DNA of 24,246 bases from a virus: positions 1-24,246 of the IMG/VR virus record IMGVR_UViG_3300044715_001393; one strand, given 5' to 3'. The notes beneath the pieces were generated by a model. The model was given only the letters and a program-made list of their open reading frames with translations. It had not been told where the DNA came from and made no database searches. Both the position numbers and the translations under genes were made by a program. Positions 8,308-14,478 of this stretch are shown in pieces (within the stretch, counting starts at the first letter, position 1; each line of letters starts with the position of its first letter).

Positions 8308-8623
8308 GGCGCTTTGTCCGGCGCTTGCGCTGACGGCGACCCTCGGGGGGAACGATCCGACGCATGGGTGGATCATTAAAAGCGCCCGGCGAGCTGCCAT
8401 CATCGGTCTGCCGAACGATCGACGATAGAGGGACCAGGCTCACCCGTCGCAGGTCATCCCATTGAGTGGGCGACGTCGAGACGATAATCCCCTGATCTCG
8501 CGCCCAGGCAGACCAGCCAAGCTCGGTCTCGCCGGCATCAGTTTGGCGCTGCCACTCCTCCCGGAGCCACTTGGTCGCGGGATCAAGGATGTCGCGGAAG
8601 GCGGGGTTTCCCGAGTATGGCAT
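8282..8623 (-). CDS. Hypothetical protein, 113 aa
   Basis: Last gene of the minus-strand operon; its ATG overlaps the preceding stop (ATGA). Residues 10-50 are helical with several Trp (KWLREEWQRQ, LGWSAWARDQG); the C-terminal 40 residues are basic and low-complexity (RRQRKRRTKRP). This looks like a small DNA- or RNA-associated protein, but no family is recognised. Its 3' end overlaps the plus-strand 54-aa gene tail to tail. Confidence 0.6.
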   Translation of the reverse strand: MPYSGNPAFRDILDPATKWLREEWQRQTDAGETELGWSAWARDQGIIVSTSPTQWDDLRRVSLVPLSSIVRQTDDGSSPGAFNDPPMRRIVPPEGRRQRKRRTKRPTSLGDRG

Positions 8624-8883
8624 CAGGCCGCTCCTGGAAGGTCAACGCCTTCCATCTTTCGTTCGCCTTTTTGCTCCGCTTCGTGATACGCGACAAGAAC
8701 CTTCTGAAGCAAGGCATTCTCGCTCACGATCCCCTCGACCACCACAAACCGGCGCCCGCAGGCGTCGGAGAGGCAGCGGCGGCGCCGATACACGAGACCC
8801 CCCATCTCGCGCGGTCGGTCGCCGCCGCCATACGTCGACGGGTGATCGCAGAACGGGCAGTGCCGCTCGATCGCGGCGGTCAT
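8623..8883 (-). CDS. NrdR-like zinc-ribbon protein, 86 aa
   Basis: C9-x2-C12 (HCPFCDHP) and C37-x4-C42 (CLSDACGRRF) bracket a basic stretch (GLVYRRRR). The order and wording resemble the N-terminal zinc ribbon of NrdR, where CPxCG is followed by a Arg-rich stretch and CxxCGxRF. The ATP-cone of NrdR is absent, replaced by a short helical tail (NALLQKVLVAYHEAEQKGE). Similar stand-alone ribbons occur in phages as presumed DNA-binding regulators (Ogr/Delta-like). It overlaps genes on both sides by ATGA junctions. Regulator function is inferred. Confidence 0.7.
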   Translation of the reverse strand: MTAAIERHCPFCDHPSTYGGGDRPREMGGLVYRRRRCLSDACGRRFVVVEGIVSENALLQKVLVAYHEAEQKGERKMEGVDLPGAA

Positions 8884-9098
8884 TGGGTAAGCTCCTCGTC
8901 GTCGTCTGCGGTGATCGCGGCGACGGTTCGAAGGAGGACCACCGCCAGCTCATACGCCGCGATCGGCGTGAGGGCCATCGGCGTAATACCGCCGCGCCCC
9001 ACGACAATCGTCGGGCCGGCCTCAACCTCGATACGGGGAGCCTTCTCATACAACATCGTCATCACCCACATTGTGCCAATCAAAAGACTTTCACGCAA
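8880..9098 (-). CDS. Hypothetical small protein, up to 72 aa, start uncertain
   Basis: The stop overlaps the start of the zinc-ribbon gene (ATGA). The longest form starts with TTG at 9098; in-frame ATGs at 9071, 9062 and 9056 are alternatives, and no strong ribosome binding site decides between them. The core (PRIEVEAGPTIVV, PIAAYELAVVLLRTVAAITA) contains a moderately hydrophobic helix and an acidic tail. Function is unknown. Confidence 0.5.
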   Translation of the reverse strand: MRESLLIGTMWVMTMLYEKAPRIEVEAGPTIVVGRGGITPMALTPIAAYELAVVLLRTVAAITADDDEELTQ

Positions 9099-9104
9099 GG
9101 CCCT

Positions 9105-9695
9105 TTAGAACGTGATCTCGCGCGGGGTGTAGGGGTTCGCGGGATCAAACCACCACGGGGCGGAGACGCGCCCCTCCGCGTATAGCTTGGCGTCAGGGCC
9201 ACGAAGTTCGATCCGGTTCGCGTACTGAGGGTACGCCCACAGAAAGAACCGCGCCCAGCCGGCGGCCACCCTATTGTCAATCTTCCACTCACCGCTCATC
9301 CCCGAGCCAACGTAGCGCGACCGCGCGAGCTCCCAGACCAGGCGCGCGGAGAGCCGGCCATTCCTCGAGCGCTCGAGCTCATCAAGCGCAAGCTCGGTGG
9401 CCCACTGGATCAGCCGGCGGCCCGAGGCGGCCTTGAGCTCGGCGCGGAGGAGTTCGACGGCGTCGTGCGCCGGCGCGGCCACCCGAGCAGGGCGAACCGG
9501 CTTCGGCGCGAGCCTCGCCGGCAGCTTACCGCCGCCGGCCACAAACCCCGACCAGTACGCCGCGGCCAGGTCCCCGGCCATGGGCGGGCGAGCCGGCTGG
9601 CGGCTCTCGGCGGCTATCATCCCGGCGGTCAGCGCGCTGCGCTGCGCCATTGTCATTGACCGGATCACTTCCGGCGTCACAGCTACGATCGTCAT
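9105..9695 (-). CDS. Hypothetical protein, 196 aa
   Basis: I chose the ATG at 9695, with GGGGAGGA placed correctly upstream on the minus strand; a TTG one codon earlier is possible. The N-terminus is helical (IRSMTMAQRSALTAGMIAAE), followed by a Pro/Ala/Arg linker, a basic helix (LKAASGRRLIQWATELALDE) and a Trp/Tyr-rich C-terminal half (AAGWARFFLWAYPQYANRIE, PWWFDPANPYTPREITF). No known motif. It is soluble and part of the minus-strand operon. The aromatic C-terminus suggests a folded domain. Confidence 0.6.
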   Translation of the reverse strand: MTIVAVTPEVIRSMTMAQRSALTAGMIAAESRQPARPPMAGDLAAAYWSGFVAGGGKLPARLAPKPVRPARVAAPAHDAVELLRAELKAASGRRLIQWATELALDELERSRNGRLSARLVWELARSRYVGSGMSGEWKIDNRVAAGWARFFLWAYPQYANRIELRGPDAKLYAEGRVSAPWWFDPANPYTPREITF

Positions 9696-9777
9696 CAAAT
9701 CCTCCCCGGCGCCACAGCGGCGCCATCAACACAACAAGTCAGGGCACGAGCCCCTAATCGGTCAAGCGAGGGCGCTT

Positions 9778-9900
9778 TCACCGACCCTCCTCGTCCTCGA
9801 GCACGATCAGCCCGGCGGCGACCAGGAACGACCAGGCCGCATAGCTAATCGTGTAGAGCAAGGGCAGGGCCAAAAAACCGCCCACGAGCAGCAGCTCCAT
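9778..9900 (-). CDS. Very small two-helix membrane protein, 40 aa
   Basis: The ATG (9900-9898) overlaps the stop of the phosphoesterase gene as ATGA, and the frame ends in TGA at 9778. The product has two hydrophobic segments (ELLLVGGFLALPLLYTISY and WSFLVAAGLIVL) separated by a short polar turn, then an acidic tail EDEEGR. The coupling and hydrophobicity argue for a real gene. Its role is unknown; a membrane anchor for the phosphoesterase or a phage inhibitory peptide are possible. Confidence 0.6.
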   Translation of the reverse strand: MELLLVGGFLALPLLYTISYAAWSFLVAAGLIVLEDEEGR

Positions 9901-11000
9901 CATCGGGCGCCCCAGCGGCGGCCGCGCCAGGCTATGACGCCGGCCACCGGGTCGATGGTCGCGAGGTCGATCGCGAAGGAGTTGTCGGCGAAGACTGAGG
10001 CAGTCGCGAACCCGAGCTGCCAGTCAGGCGCCGCGTTGTAGCCGAGGCGCTGGCGGCACATCATCCCAGTCGAGACGGCCTGCAGCCGGCGAAGCGGCAC
10101 GCCGGCGACGCCGCCGCGACTCACCATCGCGACGCCCTGCCGGTGGTCGTGGCCGCCAACGACGGAGGCGTCCCACTGCGAGACTATCGGCAACACCGAC
10201 GCGCCGCCGCCACCCTTCCGGCTGTGGTACCCGTGGGTCGCGATCAGGGTCGGCGTCACGGCGATCTGGGCATTGACGTAGTCGCCGCCGAGGTCGCCGG
10301 GGCGCTTGCCGACCCAGGTAATCCCGAGCTCGTCTATCGCTATCAGGTACGGCAGCGAGAGCACCTCGTCATCAGCACCGACGCGGCGGAGGCCGATGAG
10401 CGGCTCGGCGAGGCGCGCGACGTAGCTCGTCAGGCGCTCCTCGTGGTTGCCGGCGATGAAGAAGATCTCGGCATCCGGACCAGCAGCCGCGCGGATCTCC
10501 GCCAGGCGGGCGTGGGCGTACGCGAGCTCCTCCTGGAACGACGCACGACGCGCGCCACCGTCGGCACCAAAGCGCGACAGCTGGTACACGTCAAGGATGT
10601 CGCCGGTGAGATAGATCCGGCTCGGGCGCTCGTCGCGCAGCCAGGCGAGGAGCAGGGCGTGCGCCGCCGGATCCTCGTACGGGTACTGGGTGTCGCCGAC
10701 GAAGCAGACGAGCTCGCCATCACGGCGCTCGCTCTTCGGCAGCGCCTTCAGATAGGTCATCGGCGCAGCGGCGACTCGAGCGATCGGCAGCTCCACCGCG
10801 GCGGCGGCCTCCGGCCCGATCGAGCGCGTCAGGCGCTCGAGGCGATTGCTAATCGCCTTCTTCGTGGCGGGCACGCCGGCCACGGCGGCGAGAAGTTCGG
10901 CCAGGCGAGCCTGGCTGGCCTCGGGGTGCTGCGATCGGAGAGAGACGAGCCTGGCGTCTATCTCCGGGGTCCAGGCAATCGTGGTGCGGGTGGCGGTCAT
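9900..11000 (-). CDS. Calcineurin-like metallophosphoesterase with N-terminal helical/HTH-like region, 366 aa
   Basis: The ATG at 11000 has AAGGAGAGG upstream on the minus strand. The phosphoesterase signatures occur in order: GDTQYP (G102-D103), TGDILDVYQLSRF (G133-D134), AGNHEERL (G184-E187), ATHGYHS (H256) and GGHDHR (H284-H286). These Asp, Asn and His residues bind two metal ions and hydrolyse phosphate esters. Residues 8-60 (WTPEIDARLVSLRSQHPEAS, AISNRLERLTRS) resemble a Myb/SANT-like or HTH region, suggesting a DNA- or nucleic-acid-linked substrate. It heads the minus operon and is divergent from the integrase across 180 nt. Phage members may process nucleotides or DNA ends; the substrate is unknown. 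Confidence 0.85.
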   Translation of the reverse strand: MTATRTTIAWTPEIDARLVSLRSQHPEASQARLAELLAAVAGVPATKKAISNRLERLTRSIGPEAAAAVELPIARVAAAPMTYLKALPKSERRDGELVCFVGDTQYPYEDPAAHALLLAWLRDERPSRIYLTGDILDVYQLSRFGADGGARRASFQEELAYAHARLAEIRAAAGPDAEIFFIAGNHEERLTSYVARLAEPLIGLRRVGADDEVLSLPYLIAIDELGITWVGKRPGDLGGDYVNAQIAVTPTLIATHGYHSRKGGGGASVLPIVSQWDASVVGGHDHRQGVAMVSRGGVAGVPLRRLQAVSTGMMCRQRLGYNAAPDWQLGFATASVFADNSFAIDLATIDPVAGVIAWRGRRWGAR

Positions 11001-11180
11001 GTTCTTGGTCCTCTCCTTGGGGCCAGCACAGCGCCGGCCACAGAGGACCGATCGGCGGGGCGCCCCGGGCGGTCAAGCGGGCCCGCTCTCAACAGCCCCG
11101 GACCCGGACGCCCCCTATTGCGCAAGGTCCAGGGGCCGTGGGAAGATCAAGCGGGAACAAAGATACGAAGGAGGACACAG
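11001..11180. promoter_or_regulatory. Divergent intergenic region between phosphoesterase and integrase
   Basis: These 180 nt separate divergent genes, so promoters for both are expected here. It is GC-rich with runs such as CGGGGCGCCCCG (a near-perfect palindrome at 11057-11068) and ends in an AAGGAGG ribosome binding site for the integrase. I see no convincing -35/-10 pair on either strand, so the promoter call is from gene direction only. Confidence 0.4.
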
Positions 11181-12326
11181 ATGGCCAGCGCTACCCGGAC
11201 ACCAGCCGCCGCACGACGACCACGAAAGGCCCGCCGCCGCCAGCGTCCGACACCGGCGGAACCCGGACACTCACCACAGCCCGGGGCCCTGGTCCCCGCC
11301 TCAAGGACGGCCGGCCGGCGACAAATCGGCACCCACGTACTCGGACACGGGGACGGGCCCACAATCACCCAGGCATGGCTCGACGGGCGCCAAGCGACGA
11401 CCAGGCGGGCCTACGGTACCGACCTGCGAGCATTCGCGACCTGGCTCGGCGTCGACGGCCCGGAGGCCGCGATCGCCGGCCTGCTCGATCTTGACGCCGG
11501 CCAGGCGCACGAGTTGGTGCTCCGCTACCGCGCAGCGATGCTCGAGACGAGGCTGGCCAGCGGCACGATCGCCCGACGGCTCGCCACGCTCCGCAGCCTG
11601 GTGCGCGTCGCGCGGATGACCGGCCGCGTGACCTGGCAGCTCGACGTCAGCGCGCCCAAGGGGCAGCCGGTCCGCGACACGCGCGGCCCAGGCGTCGACG
11701 GCGTCGCGGCGATGCTTCGCGCCACGCCGACCGACAGCATCGCCGGCGCGCGAGACTACGCCATCATCAGCCTGCTTTTTGGCCTCGCCCTCCGTCGCTC
11801 CGAGGTCGCGTCGCTGCGAGTCGAAGACGTCGACCTCAAGGCGCACACGCTCGCGGTCTTGGGCAAAAGCCGACGCGAGCGTCAGCTTCTCACGCTGCCG
11901 ACGCCGACAGCCGCGGCGCTTCGGACCTGGCTCAGGGCGCGCACGCAGGGCAGCTGGTCGACCGACCGGCTCTTCATCAATCTCGACCCAGCGATCGGCT
12001 GCGGAGGCAAACGCCCTAAAAGGGCGGAGCAGTGGCTGAGCGACCGGAGCATCGCGCGCGTCGTCAACCGCGCGAGCAATCGCGCCGGGCTTGACCGCAC
12101 GCACGCACCGCACGGCCTCCGCCACAGCGCGCTGACAGCGGCGCTTGATCAGGGCATCGACCCGCGCACCGTTATGCGATTTAGCCGACACGCTCGCCTC
12201 GACACGCTGCTCGCGCACTACGACGACGCCCGACGCGACGACGGCGGAGCAATCGCCGCGACGGTCGCCGGACTCGTCGTCGAAAAGAAGCGCTCGAAGA
12301 GGCGCGCGACGCGATCTACTAAGTGA
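11181..12326 (+). CDS. int: Tyrosine-family site-specific recombinase (integrase), 381 aa
   Basis: The start is ATG 11181, 4-5 nt after GAAGGAGGACAC; the much longer open frame reaching back to 10143 is antisense to the phosphoesterase and is not used. The N-terminal ~50 residues are basic and Pro-rich, then an SAM-like core-binding domain (about 60-150, with TRRAYGTDLRAFATWLG). The catalytic domain holds R205 (ALRRSEV), K229 (GKSRR), H311-x2-R314 (HGLRHS), H337 and the nucleophile Y347 (DTLLAHYDD), a full tyrosine-recombinase set. It should integrate the phage at an att site or resolve multimers. Its TGA overlaps the start of the exported protein gene. No excisionase is recognisable nearby. 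Confidence 0.92.
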   Translation: MASATRTPAAARRPRKARRRQRPTPAEPGHSPQPGALVPASRTAGRRQIGTHVLGHGDGPTITQAWLDGRQATTRRAYGTDLRAFATWLGVDGPEAAIAGLLDLDAGQAHELVLRYRAAMLETRLASGTIARRLATLRSLVRVARMTGRVTWQLDVSAPKGQPVRDTRGPGVDGVAAMLRATPTDSIAGARDYAIISLLFGLALRRSEVASLRVEDVDLKAHTLAVLGKSRRERQLLTLPTPTAAALRTWLRARTQGSWSTDRLFINLDPAIGCGGKRPKRAEQWLSDRSIARVVNRASNRAGLDRTHAPHGLRHSALTAALDQGIDPRTVMRFSRHARLDTLLAHYDDARRDDGGAIAATVAGLVVEKKRSKRRATRSTK

Positions 12327-12781
12327 TGAGTTTGATGCTCGCGGCGCTCCTCGCGGCCAGCAGCGCCCCGCTGCCGACCGGCGCGCCAGGCGTCGCGACC
12401 TGGTATGACGCAACGCGCAACCGCGCCTGGTACACCCAGGAGCCACGCAGAGGCGCCGCGTCGCGCAACCAGGAGGTCGGGCCGCTGACGCTCTACGGGG
12501 CCGTCAGGGGCTTCCGGTGGGGCGACCGGCCGTACCAGGTCGAGGTGTGCCGGCGCGACCGACCAGGCCGCTGCGTGACGGTCTGGGTCGTCGACTACTG
12601 CAGCTGCAGCCGGCTCCGCCCAGGCCGCATGGCGATCGACCTGAGCCCCGAGGCATTCGGCCGCCTGGGCAGGCTCGGCCTGGGGGTCCTCCCGGTAACT
12701 ATTCGCCGCCTTGAGGCCCCAAAGAGCCGCCCAGAGCGGCCTCGCTTGACAGGCCAAAAAATAGGCCCTCTTTATAGGTAG
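12326..12781 (+). CDS. Exported RlpA-like double-psi beta-barrel protein, 151 aa
   Basis: The ATG at 12326 overlaps the integrase stop (TGATG); a GTG one codon earlier is also possible. The N-terminus looks like a signal sequence (MSLMLAALLAASSAPLPTG). The body has GVATWYDA, an internal VEVCRRD and a C-terminal CVTVWVVDYCSC, MAIDLSPEAFGRLGRLGLG and VLPVTIRRL series that matches the double-psi beta-barrel of RlpA and expansin-like proteins, including the Asp of the VVD motif and the conserved IDLS. RlpA enzymes are lytic transglycosylases or wall-binding proteins; the missing or moved second acidic residue means activity is not certain. It carries four cysteines that could form disulphides. 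A possible role is host-wall change during lysogeny or exclusion of other phages. Confidence 0.72.
   Translation: MSLMLAALLAASSAPLPTGAPGVATWYDATRNRAWYTQEPRRGAASRNQEVGPLTLYGAVRGFRWGDRPYQVEVCRRDRPGRCVTVWVVDYCSCSRLRPGRMAIDLSPEAFGRLGRLGLGVLPVTIRRLEAPKSRPERPRLTGQKIGPLYR
12746..12776 (+). promoter_or_regulatory. Possible promoter, TTGACA with downstream TTTATA
   Basis: A consensus -35 box TTGACA (12746-12751) lies 19 nt before TTTATA (12771-12776) at the edge of the AT-rich island. The spacing is longer than usual and there is no transcript evidence. It would read rightwards into 13056 onward. Confidence 0.35.
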
Positions 12782-12900
12782 AGAGTAGTGGTTATCTACT
12801 CTTACTTATCTACTTCCTACCGGTAATCTAATAAACAGTAAACCCTAAGAGATTAGGTATACCGGTATAGCGATCTTCGATCCTTCGTCAATCAGTAAAC
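12755..12900. other. AT-rich island with palindromes and direct repeats; candidate attP or operator region
   Basis: Base composition drops sharply compared with both flanks. Visible elements: inverted repeat AGAGTAG/CTACTCT (12782-12788, 12796-12802); direct repeats TTATCTACT (12792-12800, 12806-12814); TACCGGTA at 12818-12825 and again at 12860-12867 inside the 12-bp palindrome TATACCGGTATA (12858-12869), the two 42 bp apart; CCTAA-GAGA-TTAGG (12844-12857); and CAGTAAAC twice (12836-12843, 12893-12900). No gene of useful length fits here. Proximity to int suggests attP with arm sites, or a repressor operator. Confidence 0.5.
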
Positions 12901-12914
12901 GCCCTCATCCTCAA

Positions 12915-12944
12915 CGGCCACCGGGATCCTCTCCCCGGTGGCCG
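12915..12944 (+). other. Strong 11-bp hairpin (terminator-like, no U-tract)
   Basis: CGGCCACCGGG (12915-12925) and CCCGGTGGCCG (12934-12944) are perfect reverse complements with an 8-nt loop. A run of eight G residues follows at 12963. There is no T-run, so intrinsic termination is uncertain. It could be a stabilising RNA structure, a protein site or a weak terminator. The rest of 12945-13055 shows nothing else except a TTGACT at 12978. Confidence 0.55.
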
Positions 12945-13055
12945 CTTGCGATCCTCGGTCGCGGGGGGGGCCCAAACTTGACTCCTCCGCGGATCGACCG
13001 TTGCTGGTTCCACGACGCCGGACCAAGCGCCGGCGCGCAGGAGAGGACCAGACCA

Positions 13056-13322
13056 ATGACCGCACAGCAGCTTATCAACGCCGCCGCCGCCTACGAGGCG
13101 AGCGCGGACCACGGGCGAATGATCATCGCCGACATCGACGCCATGCGCAGATTTGGCGCCGACAGCGGATGGTGGGATCACGCCACCGAGCCGATGACCG
13201 ACGAGCAGGTCGCCGACGCGGTCGCCGAGCTGATCACCGACGAGGACGACGCGCCAACCGGCCGAGCCGCATGGGTCGCGCTCCACGGGTCGATCCACCA
13301 CATGCGCAACCGCGCCAACTGA
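13056..13322 (+). CDS. Hypothetical small acidic protein, 88 aa
   Basis: I chose ATG 13056, preceded by AGGAGAGG, over a longer form starting at 12978 because of the ribosome binding site. The product is acidic and mostly helical (TAQQLINAAAAYEAS, TDEQVADAVAELITDEDDAP) with no recognised motif. It starts the run of small genes between the control island and the HNH gene, which are typical of early phage transcripts. Confidence 0.6.
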   Translation: MTAQQLINAAAAYEASADHGRMIIADIDAMRRFGADSGWWDHATEPMTDEQVADAVAELITDEDDAPTGRAAWVALHGSIHHMRNRAN

Positions 13323-13338
13323 TCAGGAGGGGGAGACC

Positions 13339-13638
13339 ATGACCGACGCACGCACCCGCATCACCGAGATCCGCGCCACCCTCGCCTACGACCGCGTCGT
13401 CAGCGAGTGGGGCGACGAGGCGCCCGACGTCATAGCGCTCGCCGCCAGGCAGCTCCGCGCCTGGTACCCGATCGCCGCGGTCAGCCTGAACGTTGGCGCA
13501 GACGAGGCCACCGCGGCCCTCGTCGACAACGCCGACCTCGCAGAGCAGGACGTGATGCTGCTTCTCGATGTCGACGCCGACGTCGACGCGGCCTACGACG
13601 CAGCCGTCGAGGCGATCGTCGCCGGGCGGGTCCAGTGA
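13339..13638 (+). CDS. Hypothetical protein, 99 aa
   Basis: ATG 13339 follows GGAGGGGGAGACC, 16 nt after the previous stop. The protein is acidic and helical with an N-terminal TDARTRITEIRATLAYDR segment and a DVDADVDAAYDAAVEAI tail. No known family. Its stop overlaps a GTG start of the next small gene (GTGA). Confidence 0.6.
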   Translation: MTDARTRITEIRATLAYDRVVSEWGDEAPDVIALAARQLRAWYPIAAVSLNVGADEATAALVDNADLAEQDVMLLLDVDADVDAAYDAAVEAIVAGRVQ

Positions 13639-13814
13639 TTCGCCCAATCAGCGCCACGGTTGCGACGACCTGGCGCACCTACCCAAAGACTCCCGAGGAG
13701 CGGGCGCTCGAAATGCGCAAGGAGGCGCCGCAACGCTCTGTTGACGTTCCGGGTTCTTGCGCCCCGGAAGCAAGAGTCGCGATCAACGATAACCCAAGGA
13801 GGACAACGACATGA
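13635..13814 (+). CDS. Hypothetical small protein, 59 aa
   Basis: GTG at 13635 overlaps the previous TGA (GTGA), and the stop TGA at 13812-13814 overlaps the next ATG (ATGA). The product is basic (RTYPKTPEERALEMRKEAP) and has a single cysteine. The AAGGAGGACAAC close to its end is the ribosome binding site of the following gene. The function is unknown; the two overlaps support it as coding. Confidence 0.5.
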   Translation: MIRPISATVATTWRTYPKTPEERALEMRKEAPQRSVDVPGSCAPEARVAINDNPRRTTT

Positions 13815-14014
13815 CTATGACATCCGCCATCTACACCTACGACGAGCTCCGAACGGGGCGCGCACGCCGCAGGGCGTAGCTCGTCCTGCTTGCGCGCTGG
13901 GAAGAGGAAGACATAGAGCGCACTCGATACTGCCGCAACGGGCATCCTGTTCGCCTTGCGCCGGCTCCTCGATGCAGCCACTGCCCCGCCGCTCAAGGGG
14001 GAGCCGGACGATGA
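13811..14014 (+). pseudogene. Zinc-ribbon frame interrupted by an in-frame amber codon (TAG at 13877)
   Basis: The ATG at 13811 follows an AAGGAGG site and overlaps the previous stop. Codon 23 is TAG (13877-13879). The same frame then runs on without another stop for 44 codons to TGA at 14012-14014, where the ATG at 14011 overlaps as ATGA. After the amber comes LVLLARWEEEDIERTRYC and then C41-x3-H45 (YCRNGHP) and C55-x2-C58 (CSHC), a pattern typical of phage zinc ribbons. No ATG, GTG or TTG follows the TAG in this frame before the zinc motif, so a later start is not obvious. It is either an amber mutation or a readthrough gene. If translation stops at the amber, the product is 22 aa. Confidence 0.55.
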
Positions 14015-14067
14015 CCGACGAAGCGCGCATCCAGCACTGGTCTGATGGGCGGTCAGACAACCATTGA
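14011..14067 (+). CDS. Tiny ORF, 18 aa, possibly a coupling leader
   Basis: The ATG at 14011 overlaps the stop of the amber-interrupted frame (ATGA), and the 18-residue product (MTDEARIQHWSDGRSDNH) ends at TGA 14065-14067. Translation would finish 13 nt before the next ATG. It is too short to judge as a protein, and may only carry ribosomes to 14081. Confidence 0.3.
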   Translation: MTDEARIQHWSDGRSDNH

Positions 14068-14080
14068 CGGAGGACAAGGG

Positions 14081-14272
14081 ATGAGGCAAACCAATGAGCT
14101 CAATCGCGATGCCGCACAGCGAGAGCGAGACGAGCGCAAGTTTTCTCACGACTTCGCCAACGAGGGCGACTGCCCCTATTGCGGCGACCTCGCCGTTCTC
14201 ATTGACGAGGGCAAGCTCAAGCCGTGCTTCCAGTGGGAGCGGCCGAACATCCCTGAGCCGACCGACGAATAG
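14081..14272 (+). CDS. Small protein with CxxC, 63 aa
   Basis: ATG 14081 has a GGAGGACAAGGG ribosome binding site; the in-frame ATG at 14045 lacks one. It has a charged helical N-terminus (RDAAQRERDERKFSHDF), C31-x2-C34 (DCPYCGD) and one later cysteine (C49, KPCFQWE), so a three-cysteine zinc site is possible. Function is unknown. Confidence 0.65.
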   Translation: MRQTNELNRDAAQRERDERKFSHDFANEGDCPYCGDLAVLIDEGKLKPCFQWERPNIPEPTDE

Positions 14273-14478
14273 CGCGAGGGTCGCACCTCAATCGCGATCA
14301 TAGAGGAGCACCGCGCGGTCGTGCCTCCGGCACCCTCCGCCGTTGAGCACGGTCGTCGCGCCACCCCCCGGCGCAGGGTCTTTGACCTACGACCAGCGAC
14401 CGCGCGGTGCTCGCTTACGGGGGATCTGCGACCGCCGGTCATCATGCCAGCGGTCGCTTCATCACAGGGGGTCACAAC
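14273..14478. promoter_or_regulatory. Structured non-coding stretch before the HNH gene, with 16-bp inverted repeat
   Basis: No frame here has a supported gene. GAGCACCGCGCGGTCG (14306-14321) and its exact reverse complement (14397-14412) face each other across 75 nt. Each contains the 10-bp palindrome ACCGCGCGGT. A third, shortened variant, GAGCACGGTCG, lies between them at 14345-14355. An AGGGGG ribosome binding site for the HNH gene closes the region. It may be a binding site, an RNA fold or part of a cos or origin. Confidence 0.5.

Noticed and set aside
8571-9185. Plus-strand frames opposite the minus-strand operon
   Set aside because: They oppose coupled genes with a zinc ribbon and have no ribosome binding sites or motifs.
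10143-11180. Long N-terminal extension of the integrase frame
   Set aside because: It is antisense to the phosphoesterase, and a good ribosome binding site and ATG exist at 11181.
11301-12446. 381-codon minus-strand frame over the integrase
   Set aside because: The plus strand carries all tyrosine-recombinase catalytic residues; the minus frame has no motifs and is Arg/Ala-rich.
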